A stretch of 64,000 nt of DNA from Molossus alvarezi (GCA_037176705.1 CM073898.1:22180488-22244487); one strand, 5' to 3'; counted from the first letter of the stretch, positions 35,218 to 46,984 are shown. Notes: generated from the sequence alone by a model not told the origin. Numbers and translations: made by a program.

Positions 35218-35465
35218 TTTTTTTTATCCTCACCCGAGGATATTTTCCCATTTTTTGTACAGATAGAGTGGGAGGGAGAGAGAGGAAGGGAGAGAGAGAG
35301 AAAAACATCGACGTGAAGAGACACATCGAGTGGCTGCCACCCGCACGACCAACCAGGACCGGGGACAAACTTGCAACCGAAGTACATGCCCTTAGCGGGA
35401 ACCGAAACCGGGTCTCTCCGGACCGCAGGCCGACGCTCTAACCGCTGAGCCAAACTGGCCAGGGC
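35218..35465 (-). mobile_element. Full-length bat SINE, subtype A
   Basis: Antisense; all subtype A landmarks are present, including TCCTCACCCGAGGA next to the tail and AACATCGACGT. Flanked by TCTGCTGCAGATTTTT at 35202-35217 and 35466-35481. The 116-codon minus-strand frame over it is a reading of the SINE itself and not a gene. Confidence 0.95.
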
Positions 35466-35565
35466 TCTGCTGCAGATTTTTAAATCAACATCTGCTTTGT
35501 CCAAAAATATGTAGTTTTATCATTATGACTGTGGATATGTATCTTTACAGCCTCAGATTCTTTTA

Positions 35566-35775
35566 TAAAATATTTTTATTTATTTTTAGAGAGGGAGGAA
35601 GGGAAAGGGAGAGAGAGAAACATTGATGCAAAAGTGAACCATCAATTGACTGCCTCTTGCATCCTCTCTCCTGGGATCAAGCCCACCACGCAGGAATATG
35701 CCCTGACTGGGCACCGAACCGGCAACCTTTTGGCACTCAGGGTAACACCCACCAACTGAGCCACACCAGCCAGGA
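35566..35775 (-). mobile_element. Bat SINE, subtype B (older copy)
   Basis: Antisense; AGAGAGGGAGGAAGGGAAAG, CTGCCTCTTGCATCC, then GAGCCACACCAGCCAGGA. Flanked by CCTCAGATTCTTTTA (35551-35565) and CCTCGAATTCTTTTT (35776-35790), an imperfect target duplication that fits its greater divergence. Confidence 0.88.
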
Positions 35776-35884
35776 CCTCGAATTCTTTTTTGATTGAAAG
35801 AATGTCACAAATTGTGTGGACACGATTATGATTATGTGAGCACTATAACCAGTTCCAAGTAAATTTCTGCATTAAGGATTTCTT

Positions 35885-36123
35885 TTTTTATTTTTTTTAT
35901 CCTCACCCGAGGACATTTTTCCAATTTTTGTACAGATAGAGTGGGAGGGAGGGAGAGAGAGAAACATCGACGTGAAAGGGACACATCGAGTGGCTGCCAC
36001 CCGCACGACCAACCAGGGCCGGGGACAAACTGCAACCGAGGTACGTGCCCTTAGCGGGAACCGAACCCGGGTCTCTCCAGACCGCAGGTCAATGCTCTAA
36101 CCGCTGAGCCAAACCGGCCAGGG
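35885..36123 (-). mobile_element. Full-length bat SINE, subtype A
   Basis: Antisense; closely matches the copy at 23221-23468. Flanked by a perfect 18-bp duplication, CTGCATTAAGGATTTCTT, at 35867-35884 and 36124-36141. This is the cleanest recent insertion in the window. Confidence 0.96.
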
Positions 36124-36141
36124 CTGCATTAAGGATTTCTT

Positions 36142-36854
36142 AATGTGGTAAAAACATTGGTTTTCCATGACAATCTGATTTACCAAAATATTTATTTTTT
36201 GTTGAACTTTTAAACTGAACTGGAGGATCCACAATAATTACAGATGTTTCACCTTCAAGAGAATAAATGTACAGAGTATTTATTTCACAATTGAGATAAA
36301 AATAGCATTTAATTAATTTTCTATCTTAAGTATCTGATGACATGGATACAAAGCAGTCATAGTTTAGTTGTGAAATTGTTTGTTGCCAATATGACCAACA
36401 TATGAAAAAAACATCACTTTACTTTCTGCACATCCATAGAAAAACTTGAAATTGAATGAGCAACATTAATTTGGAAGAACAGCCATTTGATATAAAAATT
36501 CAACTCCCTTGACTGTGATATAAACATACCTTCTGCAACCATGTGTCCACTTGTCAACTTTGGGCACAATTTCCTGAAATATCTATTAAGCCTTGAAGTA
36601 GGTGCTGACGCTTCTTAAACACATCAATGTTTTCTGACTTTCAGATGGTCCGAAATACTGCTACAGCCCCCATGGGGATCTATAGTGGAAAGTCAATGTC
36701 TAGAAACATTTTATGCACATTACTGGTCATCAGTTTTTATGAGAAATGGAATTCTGTACCTAAAATTTGTCCTGAGTCAGTATGTTTTAAAATAATTCTT
36801 TATTACTAAAAGGGTTTGTTGAAAAATAAAAACCATCTCCAAACTATAAAATTA
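36142..36854. other. No gene seen
   Basis: AT-rich sequence without a recognised element. Confidence 0.5.
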
Positions 36855-37260
36855 ACGGTTGGAGACTAACGCGTTGCTCTACCACACAGTAGCGAGAACA
36901 TTTGGCCACTTTCTCTCAGCCTTGCCGCGGGACCACCCACTCTGCCTGCACTTCCCACGCACATTTCACGGCCACCCAGTCTCTCACTGCCCATGTTCCT
37001 CCTGACCCTGCCAGGTGGTGGCCAATAACTCGGTGCACGTCAGAGGCCATAGCGCAACCCATGGCATAACTGGCTGGTGACTGAGGAGCTCGTAGAAATA
37101 CCAGTGATGGTACCTGTCCCACCACCACTGAGCCTTGAAGGAGTTAGCTGTCCCTAAGCTCTCCATCTTATTAGCAGTCTGTCTGCATGCACAATTTGAA
37201 AAGGGGTACACATTACATTGCATCTGAAAGTCAGGGGAAGAGGGACACATTATTGCTGTT
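36855..37260. other. CpG-richer patch, unassigned
   Basis: About a dozen CpG in 36855-37100 (ACTAACGCGTTGC, TTGCCGCGGGACC, CGGTGCACGTC). Overlapping minus-strand frames of 70 and 88 codons cover it. On the minus strand a tract ending CCCCTGACTTTCAG precedes an ATG, which looks like a splice acceptor. I recognise no protein family in either frame, so a pseudogene or exon stays unproven. Confidence 0.3.
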
Positions 37261-37449
37261 TGTATTTAAAATTTAACCACACATCGAGATAAAAATTCTA
37301 TTTTACACACTACCAATCCTATCCTGGTATGTTTTGAAGCAATTAACAATACTTATTGTAAAACCTTTGCATTTCCACATCCATTTTAGACTCAGCTTGC
37401 ACACACACCCCCACACCCCTCCCCCACACACACATACACGCACACATGC

Positions 37450-38045
37450 CTACTGAGATTTTGATCGAGATGATGAATTTATACACCAATGGGAGGGCAA
37501 TTGACATTTTAACAAAACTGAGTCTTCTGACCCACGTACAAGATAAATTACTCTATTTATGTAAGGCTTTAATTTCTTACACCAATGTTATGTAGTTTTC
37601 TTTACACAGGTCCTCTTGTACATCTATAAAATCTATAGTGATGTCCCCTCTTTAATTTCTAAAATTGGTAATTGTGTCTTCTATCTTTTTATATAATTAG
37701 CCTTCCCAGCAGCTTATCAATTTTATTGATCTCCTCAAAGAACAAGTTTTTGCTTTAATTAATTTTTATTATTATTTTTCTGTTTCATTAATTTATGCTC
37801 TTTATGCATTGACTTACAGTCTTTAGTATTTCCTTTCTTCTGCTTACTCTGAATTTTATTTGTTCTCTCTTAAGTTTCTTAGAGTAGATGTTAAGTTCTA
37901 CTGATATAAAACCTTTCCTCTTAAGCATTTGATGCTATGTATTTCCCCCTATTTACTACTCTAGAAAGATCACACGCATTTTGATGTTTCAAAAGTTTTC
38001 TTTTAAATTGCTGTTTTATCCTCTTCTCAAGACGGCATTACCAAA
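37450..38045 (-). mobile_element. LINE-1 ORF2 region (antisense)
   Basis: Antisense ORF2: ACATTTTAACAAAACTGAGTC, TTTATGTAAGGCTTTAATTT, AGCAGCTTATCAATTTTATT followed by TCTCCTCAAAGAACAAG, then GTAGATGTTAAGTTCTACTG and TTTGATGCTATGTATTTCCC. The frame is broken. A deletion relative to the usual ORF2 order lies near 37,620. Confidence 0.75.
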
Positions 38046-38083
38046 CATTCATGTATTACAGCCTTGTTCTTATAACTCTCTGT

Positions 38084-38120
38084 GCGCGTGCACGTGTGTG
38101 TGTGTGTGTGTTTTGTGTGT
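38084..38120 (+). repeat. TG-rich microsatellite
   Basis: GTGCGCGTGCACG leads into a (TG)n run that is broken by TTTT. Confidence 0.85.
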
Positions 38121-38149
38121 TTTATTCAATTGGTAAAGAAGAATTGGAG

Positions 38150-38359
38150 CCTGGCCAGTTTGGCTCACTGGTTGAGCATCATCCCATGCACCAAGAGGTC
38201 GCTGGTTCGATTCCTGGTCAGGGCACATGCCCAGGTTGTGGGCCTGATCCCCAGTGGGGGCATGCAGGAGGCGGCCAGTCAATGTTCTCTTTCATCGATG
38301 TTTCCATCTCTCTCTCCCTCTCCCTTCCTCTCTCTCTAAAATCAATAAAGGGGGGGGGA
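38150..38359 (+). mobile_element. Bat SINE, subtype B (sense)
   Basis: CCTGGCCAGTTTGGCTCACT (A-box region), CTGGTTCGATTCCTGGTCAG (B-box intact), GCATGCAGGAGGCGGCCAG, CATCGATG, a CT-rich tract and ATCAATAAA followed by nine G. Flanked by AGAATTGGAGC and AGAACTGGAAC. The G run replaces the usual A tail. Confidence 0.92.
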
Positions 38360-41089
38360 GAACTGGAACTAATATCATATTAAAGTAAGGACAGAGCATT
38401 TTGCCTGTAATCTGACATAAGCTTCAAGGAGGGAGGTGCTGAAGTCCTTTTTATAACCTCTCTAGTGGCAGAAATGACTGATAGGCCTAACCTTCAAACA
38501 CAGGTTTCCTGTTGCATTTGAGGAGGGTTAATAGTCAGGTACTTCTCTAACTCTAAATAGCATTAAATAGGCAGGGGACACAACTCCTAACACAACAAAG
38601 TTTTACAAGCATTATATTCTATTTGTGCTTATATGTGAAATCTATTTCTTCAAAAAGAACATACAGATTTTAGTGGGACCAATTTTAAGAAAATTAGTCC
38701 CACTAAAGAAAACTTACATTTTTTTATGAGAACAAAAAAGTCAGAGTACAGGATGAAACTTTCAAGATATAAAGAGGATAATTTGATCAAAGTTATCCAA
38801 CAACAAAATGTCCAGTTCAGATTACGCAACAAGTGAATAACTGTGCTTGATTTATTTTAGTAGTTTATTTACTTTGCTTTTATTTTTTAGGCAGGGAAAT
38901 GGGTGTTCTAAGTCCTAATGAGCTCTATGGAGACACAAATGGCTTTGTACCATCAGTACATGGGGCTATAAACTCAAGCTCACATTATTTTTTGCCTTGA
39001 AAAATGAATACGTTTTAAATGTAAGTTTTCTGTACAGAAAATGCCAGCTAGTTTTGGGACGGGGGCGGAGACAAAATTCTGTGTGTGAATGTGAGTGTGT
39101 TATAAGAAGTCAGCCCTCACTTGTACAGGGTTTTACGTCAATCATCCAAATCATCCAACTCTCTTGTCTTCTGATGGCCCCACAACAGTGACCTTGGTAT
39201 GAAAGTAAACTGGAAATCCTTCAGCTTTCTCGGGTTGGTCCAAAGTGTTTCAGGCTTGGGACTTCCCTTAGTTCCGCCAGTAGCCATTCTGGGCAGTTCT
39301 AGAAAATTAGCTTTCATATCATCCCTGTCCTGGTGTTGCATATTGTTAGATTAAGTTGCTAAAGGACATGGTTCCGTGAACATTTAGCATTCATTTCTTA
39401 GATGCCTCTCTGTGCCACTGAAGTTCAAAAGCCAAGGAGAACTAGCTCTGAGGTAGTGCCACACATTCTGAATAGGAAGAGATGACCATAGGTCATAGAC
39501 ATAGACAGTCTCTCAGGATGACTTTTCATGCACTGGTGTCGGGAAATAATTAGCCTCCGGTGTTCTCTGTGCACGAGATCCGCACACATGCTCATTCTGC
39601 AGTGTGAGCGCTGTGTTCTTCATGAACCCCCGGGGAACCCCAGCACTTTTAATGAGATCTTGAAGTAGATCTTGATACCAGTGTACTGAGTTGAAAAACA
39701 AGTTGGAAAGAGTCAGTAGGGACATTGAAGTCACTTTAAAATAAACTCGGTCCTTCCAAAATTTTTAGCGATCGTTTTGTCAAGGACTTACATTGCTGCG
39801 GAGTTGTAAGACAACTGGCATTGTTTAAATGGAAACTCCAGCCGTGTTTCTAGTTTGTAACTCTGTGTCTGGACTTACCTCTTTGAATCTGCATCTCACA
39901 CTGCTTAAAGGGCACAGACGATACGGTCAAGCAGTACCGACCCTCTCTGAGGCTGGAATGAAGAGCTGATAGCATTGTATAATTTCCTTCTTCATGGAAC
40001 ATATTTTTTTCTATAATTAAAATTGTGCATCATAATTTTACAAAATTGAAAGAATCCTAAATAACAGAAAGAGGAACAAAAATCTCCTCATGGTTCCCAC
40101 AACCTAGGAGGAAAAGCAACTGAAAACACATTTTGATATATTCCTTTACATGATGATCAAAAAATATGTATCCGCAGATGTTTGTTTTTCTTTTAAAGAA
40201 AGTAGGATGAACGGTGTTTAACCATAATTTGTATGTGCTGAGGAAATGAACCAAGGGCATTTTCCTAGGCTTTACCCAATCTTAGAAGCTCAGAAAATTC
40301 TCAGAAAGTCTCAACAAGGTTTTACAAAAACTGTCGCATGACCTGAAACGTCATGAGAGTATGTATTTACTAACTCTTGGTTATTTAAGCAGAAACAAAA
40401 CAAAACAAAACAAAAAATCGAATGGAAAGTTGTTCCTCTTTGGTGTAAAAGTAGTTTTGCTGCTTTGTTTGTTTTCCTTTGGCAGGTCATCCCATTACTG
40501 GAAATTACCTTCAGCACTCTTTAAAAATGGCTTCATTATCTTCAGTTATAAGTTTTGGTTTGGTGCACATGCAATATAGTCAGAGCGCCAACCAATTTCT
40601 TATACATACATTTGTTTAACATTTTTTTTCCAATTAAATAATGAGCAAAGGGAGAAAACAGTTGTGTGACTATTTGCATTTGCAGTTTTGTTCTCAGCTC
40701 CGAAGCTCACACAGCAGCTGGCATGGATGGCAAAGGACTCCAAACATCTGGGGAATGGTGGGAATTTTAGTTTCAAAACTGAGCTTTCGCACTAAAAAAA
40801 AAGATGCCACTGAAACTATCATTTTGATGCCTTAATCTATGAGCTTATTTAGTGTTTTCCCCATAGAAGAAAGCACTGGCAGGTTTATAATGGGTTAACA
40901 TCCATGTTATTGTGGGCACCACTTGTTATTAATTAAATATGTGAGGCTCTGTCTAAGATACCTAGGTTCTCATTATCTATCCATCATTTGGATTGATGGG
41001 ACCAGTAACTTCTTTTGGTTACTCTTAAGATAACAAGATTGCTTAATCTATTGTGCCAGACATTGCTAATTGCTTATTCATGTTCCTCT
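38360..41089. other. No gene seen
   Basis: Unique-looking DNA. Minus-strand frames at 39138-39341 (67 codons, acidic C-terminus) and 39513-39734 (73 codons) are open in moderately GC-rich sequence, but I recognise no family and see no splice or poly(A) context. An (AAAAC)n tract lies at 40393-40413. Confidence 0.45.
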
Positions 41090-41510
41090 TTTCCAAATTA
41101 ATAGACAGTTGACTTTGCTCAGACTGCCTGTCATTCCCAGTTAGCTACATTTCCCAACTTCCTTGTACTTAGGAAAATTATTTGGCCCCGTTCTGGCCAG
41201 TGAGATTTAAAAAACAAAAATTCCTGCTGGGAGTTTATTAGAATGTTTGGTTTTCTTGTATAGATTCCATCCTCATCACTTTTTTGTGTGCTGGAAGGGG
41301 AGGTGGAGGGTGGCTGTAGGGCAGCCATTTTGTGACCACGAGGAGGAAAGCCACGCGCTGAGGAGGACAGAACAGAAAGATAAAATAGCTTGGGGCACAG
41401 ATGGCACAGTGGAACTACTGTGCCAGCCTTGGATGGCCTGCATCTGAGCTTCTTATTACGTGGTAAAAAAATAAATAAAACTTTTATTTTCTTAAGATAT
41501 TGCAGACAGG
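41090..41510 (+). mobile_element. Mammalian interspersed repeat, LTR-like, family uncertain
   Basis: CCCAGTTAGCTACATTTCCC, TTCTGGCCAGTGAGATTTAA, GCAGCCATTTTGTGACCACG, then AATAAATAAAACTTTTATTT. This order is common in mammalian genomes and ends with a polyadenylation-like signal. I recall the pattern but not a reliable name. Confidence 0.4.
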
Positions 41511-42486
41511 TTTGCAAGACAGGCAGCAAGTGCGTTGTGAGAACAGAATAAAAATATGAACGTGAACTGTCCCTGAAAATCGCGAAAGCAGTTTGCATTG
41601 ACTAGGAATCTAATTATTGTCCTTTTCTTGTTGTTGTTAGTTTTAGTGAACCATTAGGCTTCCACATAGGATTTTAGGAGCACGCATTTCAATTTCGTTT
41701 AAAAGATTTTACACGGGGGCAAAATTTATTGGCTAGGCACTGGGAATTTAAAATTTTCATAGGTTCTTCTCTCAAGAAAGCTAAAGATAAATAAAAGTTT
41801 ACAACACAGTGCAAAACCCTGTGATGAGGGAGCGGGAGAATATTCTGGGAGCAAAACCAGCAGGTGAAAAGATGAGCCGCGCCGCACAGTTGGGGAACCA
41901 GAGGTAGTTCAGAGTTACAGAAGCAAAGGGTGATCAGATGATGAGGAGTCATTGGCCTTATCAGAAAGGACTTTGATGTTGGGTTTCCAGTTTGGGATTT
42001 CATTTTGAAGGCAATAGAGTATCTCTGCAGAATTTCTACCCGGAAGAAAGGTCATTGGCGTGTTTCGTGTTTCGGCAGGTCACTGGCAGAGGAGTGTTGA
42101 GTATTCTTTGATGAGGACAGGGGGATGAGAAAATGCCATTAGAATACAATAGTGGCAATCCAACTGAGAAATGGCCAGAAGGGGAAGTGGGCCATTACTA
42201 AGAAACAAAGGAGATAACAAGGAAAGATTTCTCTGTCAATTGTATGTGTGTGAGAGGTTGCTAGAGGCTGGGAGCAGCAGAAACAGAATGTAACAAAATC
42301 TCTCTCTACTGTAAGTTTCAGGCTTGTATTCTGGACCATTAAAATTCTCTATAAATGGCAGCCACGTAAAGGTAATATTCAAGGGAAAAAAAAAACAAAA
42401 CCCTAAATTTCCAGGACATGATATAATTTCTTGAGGTACGGTCTTAAAAGAAATCACCATTATTTGGAAGTTAAAAAGTAACTCTC
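41511..42486. other. No gene seen
   Basis: No recognised element; frames over the region are short or composition-driven. Confidence 0.45.
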
Positions 42487-43098
42487 AAGCAACCAAGATG
42501 TCCTTCAATGGATAAATTGAGAAGCAAATTGAGGTACATCCGGAAAATGAACTATTATTTGGTAATAAAGTAAATAAACTGGCAAGCCATGAAAAGACAT
42601 GGAGGAACCTTACATGTATATGGCTATGCGAAAGAAGCCAATCTTAAAAGGCTATATAATGTTTGTGTCTAACTATAGAACATTCTGAAAAAGACAAAAG
42701 TATAGAAACAGTCAAAAGATCAGTGGTTGTTCAGATTCAGGAAAAGAAGGAGGAGTGAGATGAACAGATGGAACACAGGTCATTTGGGGCAGTAGAATGA
42801 TTCTGTTTGATACTGTGATGGTGGATGTGTGGCATTATGCGTTTGTCAAAACCATAGATGTGTGCGAGAGAAAGGGCGAACCCTAATGTAAACTATGGGC
42901 TTGAGATAATGGTAATGTATCACGATTGATTCATCAGCCATAACAAATGTTTCACATAAGTACAAGATGTTAATGGGAAAACTGTGGGGAGGGTGTGTGT
43001 GAGTGTAGCGGGGGGGGGGGGGGCATGTTGGAACTCTGTACTTCCTGTGCATTTTTTTCTGTAAGCCTAAAACAACTCTAAAAAAAATTTATTAGGAA
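42487..43098 (+). mobile_element. Old LINE-1 (L1M) 3' end (sense)
   Basis: CCAAGATGTCCTTCAATGGA, ATGAAAAGACATGGAGGAAC, GTGGTTGTTCAGATTCAGG, GATACTGTGATGGTGGATG, CGAACCCTAATGTAAACTAT and the terminal AAAACAACTCTAAAAAAA. This is a textbook L1M ORF2-end and 3' UTR order over about 600 bp. A run of 14 G occurs at 43010-43023. Confidence 0.9.
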
Positions 43099-44771
43099 AA
43101 AACTTTCTCCAAATAAATCAATTCAAAGCGATATTAGTTCATAAAAATAGTTTTATTCAAGACAGTAAAGTCTAGTCACGGGATCCTTGGCACATAAACC
43201 ATCCTTCAACAGAAGATATCCTATAACTCTTCCATTTTTTCCTCAATGAGGAACAGGAACTCTCCTAAGCTTCATATTTGTAGTCTAATATTGTAGACTA
43301 CAATATTTGTAGTCTAAACTGTAGTCTAATATTGTTCGTGAGATCAAGCACAGTATTCTGTAGAGAGTTCAACTGATCAATTCCCATGCGACACTGGGAT
43401 TTTCCTCTTGACTTATGACAAGACTGTACATCCTCTGCTCTTCAGACCTTCTGTTCAAAATCCTGCAAACACCTGTTACTCCATCGTGTGCAGTATGTAC
43501 TTCTAGATGTTACCATGGTATCCAGATGCCTTCAACTATAAAGACCAGGGAACTCAGCCCATGGGAAAGGTGACATTTCTTTTGTAGAGAGCTACCTCTG
43601 CACAGGTATCATAGAAACTACCTGACTGATTGCCCCTCGCTGTGGCCCTTCGGTGATGATTTTCAAGATTCCCAAGTGATTTCAGAAAAATGTTTGCTTT
43701 GGTGATAGCCAAAATAACTCTCTTTCTGGAGTTATAGACTAATACATATGAGATACCCTGAAAATCATGCACATTCCTTCAAAGATCAGTATCACATTTA
43801 AAATAATGACATCATACACCTATATCTTGAAATTGTTATTTAGAGTAGGATTCCTAGCCAATATCATTTCTTTGTATCCAAATACTTTTAGCCAAAACAC
43901 AGCATTACCCAGCTGGATTAAAATTTTCATTTTCTAGGCACAGTTCTAAATGGCACAGTCATCCTTAAATTAAAAAAAAAACAACAAAACTCTTAAATGG
44001 AGAAAATACTAAGACTAATCAGAAGAACTTCTGATGGGAATCCTATAAAGATTGTACATGTAGAATTCTAAAATGCTCTGAATAATAGGAGGACTCTTAA
44101 AAAGTATTATATTATTTTTATTTGAAGGAAATAACACTCATTTGTATTTTACTGCATTGGCTTGTTAAAATCCTGTTCTTTTCTTTATAGCCTTATCATA
44201 ATAAAAACGTTATAAAAATCAAGGACCCCAATTGGGTGAAAATAATGTGTTTTTTTTTTTATCTCATAAATAATACTGAAAACAACAAAATGTTAAAAAT
44301 AAAGTATGAATTTAAATGTTTAAAAACTTAACAGCTATTGATGTTAATATGCCTACATTGGTTAGGCATTTCTTAGTGCCTCCCAATACTTTGGTTTGAT
44401 CTTAAAGTTACTAATGTTACCAGATATTTAGAAGTATTAAAAATGTCTCCCATTTCTTTCCTGCAATATTTGTGACAATGGTTGATCTGTTTTGATAATT
44501 TATGCCTAAGGGAAGATGAGGCCTGAACTGACAATTCAGCTCCTCTCCCTCTCCAATTTTTCAACAAATAATGAACATGAGAAAAGTATTTTACCAAATC
44601 ACCAAATCACATGCACCTTGGGAGAGCTTAGCTTTAAAGTCCACTTCCACTTGAGCTGGTAGAGAAGGACATGGATGCTGGCTAGGTCTCATATTGCCCT
44701 TCCTTACTTTCCTAATCTGGTTTGTGGGTTCAGCTCTCAGGTATGACTTTTCCCGAACTCTTCTCAATCGA
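43099..44771. other. No gene seen
   Basis: AT-rich with one local hairpin at 43279-43302 (stems TGTAGTCTA and TAGACTACA). No repeat family recognised. Confidence 0.5.
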
Positions 44772-44936
44772 GTTGACAGATTTAGAAAATGCAAATACAG
44801 GACGACCAGTGAGATCTGAATTGCATTTTTTAGTATAATTATGCACTGAATATTGCATAGAACACACACTAAAGTTGTTTATCTGCACTTCAGATTTAAC
44901 TGGGCCCCCTGTATTTATCTGGCAACCCTCAGCAAG
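44772..44936. mobile_element. Palindromic MITE (MER53-like)
   Basis: Imperfect palindrome of 165 bp. The left arm has GTTGACAGATTT..AAATACAGGACGACCAGT..ATCTGAA. The right arm, read from the other strand, has GTTGCCAGAT..AAATACAGGGGGCCCAGT..ATCTGAA. The centre is ATTATGCACTGAATATTGCA. This is a non-coding DNA-transposon relic. The MER53 name is from memory. Confidence 0.7.
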
Positions 44937-46264
44937 CTAAGTTAGAAAAATTTGCCTGGTTCCATCTCATTGAGAAAAGTCATACATGTTGTGGGGTCTT
45001 ACTTTACCTGGGAAGGATCATATGGAGATGTAGGTTCTTCACTTTTCAAGGGGGGTGGGTCTTTGAGCAATTACTGAGATATGAAAGGTGATATAGATGT
45101 TTAGTGTGAACAGGATAGTAAAGAATTAACACTATTTCAGAGTCATTTATAGTATTGCAATGTGAAATTTATGTTCACCTATTTACATCAGTGTGCTTAG
45201 CTTGAGGGGTGTGTGTGTGTGTGTGATGTATCAGTGTAATGACACTGAATTCCAGGTAGTTTGTTTTGTTTACTGGGTGGGGAACATCTGGCCTGAGGGC
45301 GGTATAACGCCCATGAAATCAATACCAGCTAACATCACATGCCTCACCAAATTAGCTTGACCAAATATAACAGGTTAATTTTTAAGTTGATAATTTTGTA
45401 TGGCCCACTGAATGATGTTATATCCAAACATGCTTGGCAGAAAGAAGGTTCCCCACCCCTGCCGGGGGCGCACACTTTATGCTCAAGGAAACCACAAAGA
45501 ACAGTGCTTTCTTCCCTAAGAATCCTCTCATCTTAGTTTTGTTTTCCTACTACCTGGCTTCCTTGTAAAAAGGAAACCTCAAAGAGTATTTGCTCACCTC
45601 AATTGATTACAAATGGCATCAATAGTGTGAGCTCTTGGAACTACTCTCATCCCACAATTCACTGTAGTCTTTCTTGAAAGGTTATTGAGGTCACCGGGCG
45701 TTTGTTTCCTAGAGTGTAATCCGCAAGCCAGAGGCATTGCCGGGGTGCAGGTCGGTGCCCCTCTCACAGACCAGCGGTCTCTTACTGGCCTCCGAGGGGC
45801 CCTCCTTTATGAATGAGCCATTTTATCAGTAGGTCAGAGAGTACATGTCCTAAAAGTGAGGGATATGTCATCTGCCTTTCAGTGAACCTGTCCCCCTTCC
45901 CCCTTACGCTCACTGCTGTTGGGTCCAGCCTCCCCTCGCACATTGTTTTGTCCTTCGGATAACATCACGGCCAGATTGGTACCGGTGTAAGTTAGTTTGT
46001 TTTAGTGTTTCCGATTATGAAGAACTGTTTATCCCAATTTTGACTCAGCACATTAAAAAAAAATTTGATTCAACCAAGCTTTTCATTTCTCACTTGGTGG
46101 CAGGTTCTCACCTCTCGTTTGGTTCCTAGAGTCTAGTTTCCCCGCCCCCTGTGTCCATGGGGGATCCTCGGAAACAGTTTGTGGGGCTACATGTCTGAAC
46201 TTTCCTGCTGGACCAGGCTGCTGCTGACCAACTCAATCAGAACTCTTTGTTTTTAGAATTCTTA
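44937..46264. other. No gene seen
   Basis: Includes a short (TG)n at about 45210-45224. 45690-46000 is slightly CpG-enriched (GTCACCGGGCGTTTG, TACCGGTGTAAG). No coding frame with features. Confidence 0.45.
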
Positions 46265-46470
46265 CTAAAGCCTAATATGCACCCATAAAAACGCATACAG
46301 TTGTAAGTGTGCAGTTTTCCTTTCACAAAAAACCCACAAAATAAACAAACTTTCACAAAGCAAGCATTACCAGCACCCCGGAAGTTCCCCACTCCCACAC
46401 TCCCTTCAAGTGACTCCTGTAACCACACAGAAACTCCCCTTTTAACATGACCCCTTCTTTTTTCTATCCG
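46265..46470 (-). mobile_element. Old LINE-1 (L1M) 3' region, antisense, first part
   Basis: CATACAGTTGTAAGTGTGCAG, AAGCATTACCAGCACCCCGG and GTGACTCCTGTAACCACAC follow an antisense L1M order that continues at about 46985. Confidence 0.6.
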
Positions 46471-46489
46471 TCCTCTGTCCACGCTCTTC

Positions 46490-46980
46490 CTTCCTTAAGC
46501 ATTGTGCACTTAGGACATCAGATTCTGCTCAGTATCCAACTGTCTTAAAGACAAAGCCTCAAGTCTGTTGACCACAGAGACAGTTTCATCAAGCTAAAGA
46601 TAACATCTGGACTTCAGCTGTGTTTCAGCCCCAGGTTCACGAAAGCATAACAACCCTACTGACCACACCTTGATGAAATCCAACAGCACAACACCAGGGC
46701 TGACATCAGGACCTGATACAAAGATCAACGACTACCCACCCTGGTCCTAACCACTCAGAAGAGTCCATGACCCCAAATCCTTTAGCCACTATGATTAATG
46801 AATTTCCTCCTACATCACCTATCCCTGGGAAGCCAATGGGGTCTTTTAGCATTAACTGTACTATGAGCTTGGAACCATTTCCTCAACGAAACCTCTACTT
46901 TCTTCGCTACAAACTCGTTTGTGTTTGGCTTTGATGTGTGCAGGTGAATGGACCCCTCTAGCTGGGTTACACTATCCCTC
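46490..46980 (+). mobile_element. LTR-like insertion within L1M, family unknown
   Basis: About 490 bp of different character between two L1M parts. It has mid-GC U3-like sequence and a late AACCATTTCCTCAACGAAAC, TTCTTCGCTACAAACTCG, and the end GGGTTACA. It may be a solo LTR starting TGTGCACTT near 46503, but I found no clear 4-6 bp target duplication. Confidence 0.35.
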
Positions 46981-46984
46981 ACCA

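Noticed and set aside
35154..35504. 116-codon minus-strand frame
   Set aside because: Almost entirely the sense reading of a SINE. Similar frames recur at other SINE copies (23235-23456, 47383-47753, 30968-31333).
37420..37445. CA-rich tract as a functional Z-DNA or regulatory element
   Set aside because: Short and interrupted (CACACCCCTCCCCC); a simple-sequence tract is enough explanation.
39138..39734. Two nearby minus-strand frames (67 and 73 codons) as pieces of a processed pseudogene
   Set aside because: No recognised protein, no shared frame and no poly(A) tail.
41131..41598. 155-codon minus-strand frame
   Set aside because: Runs antisense through an interspersed repeat with an A-rich end; no domain recognised.
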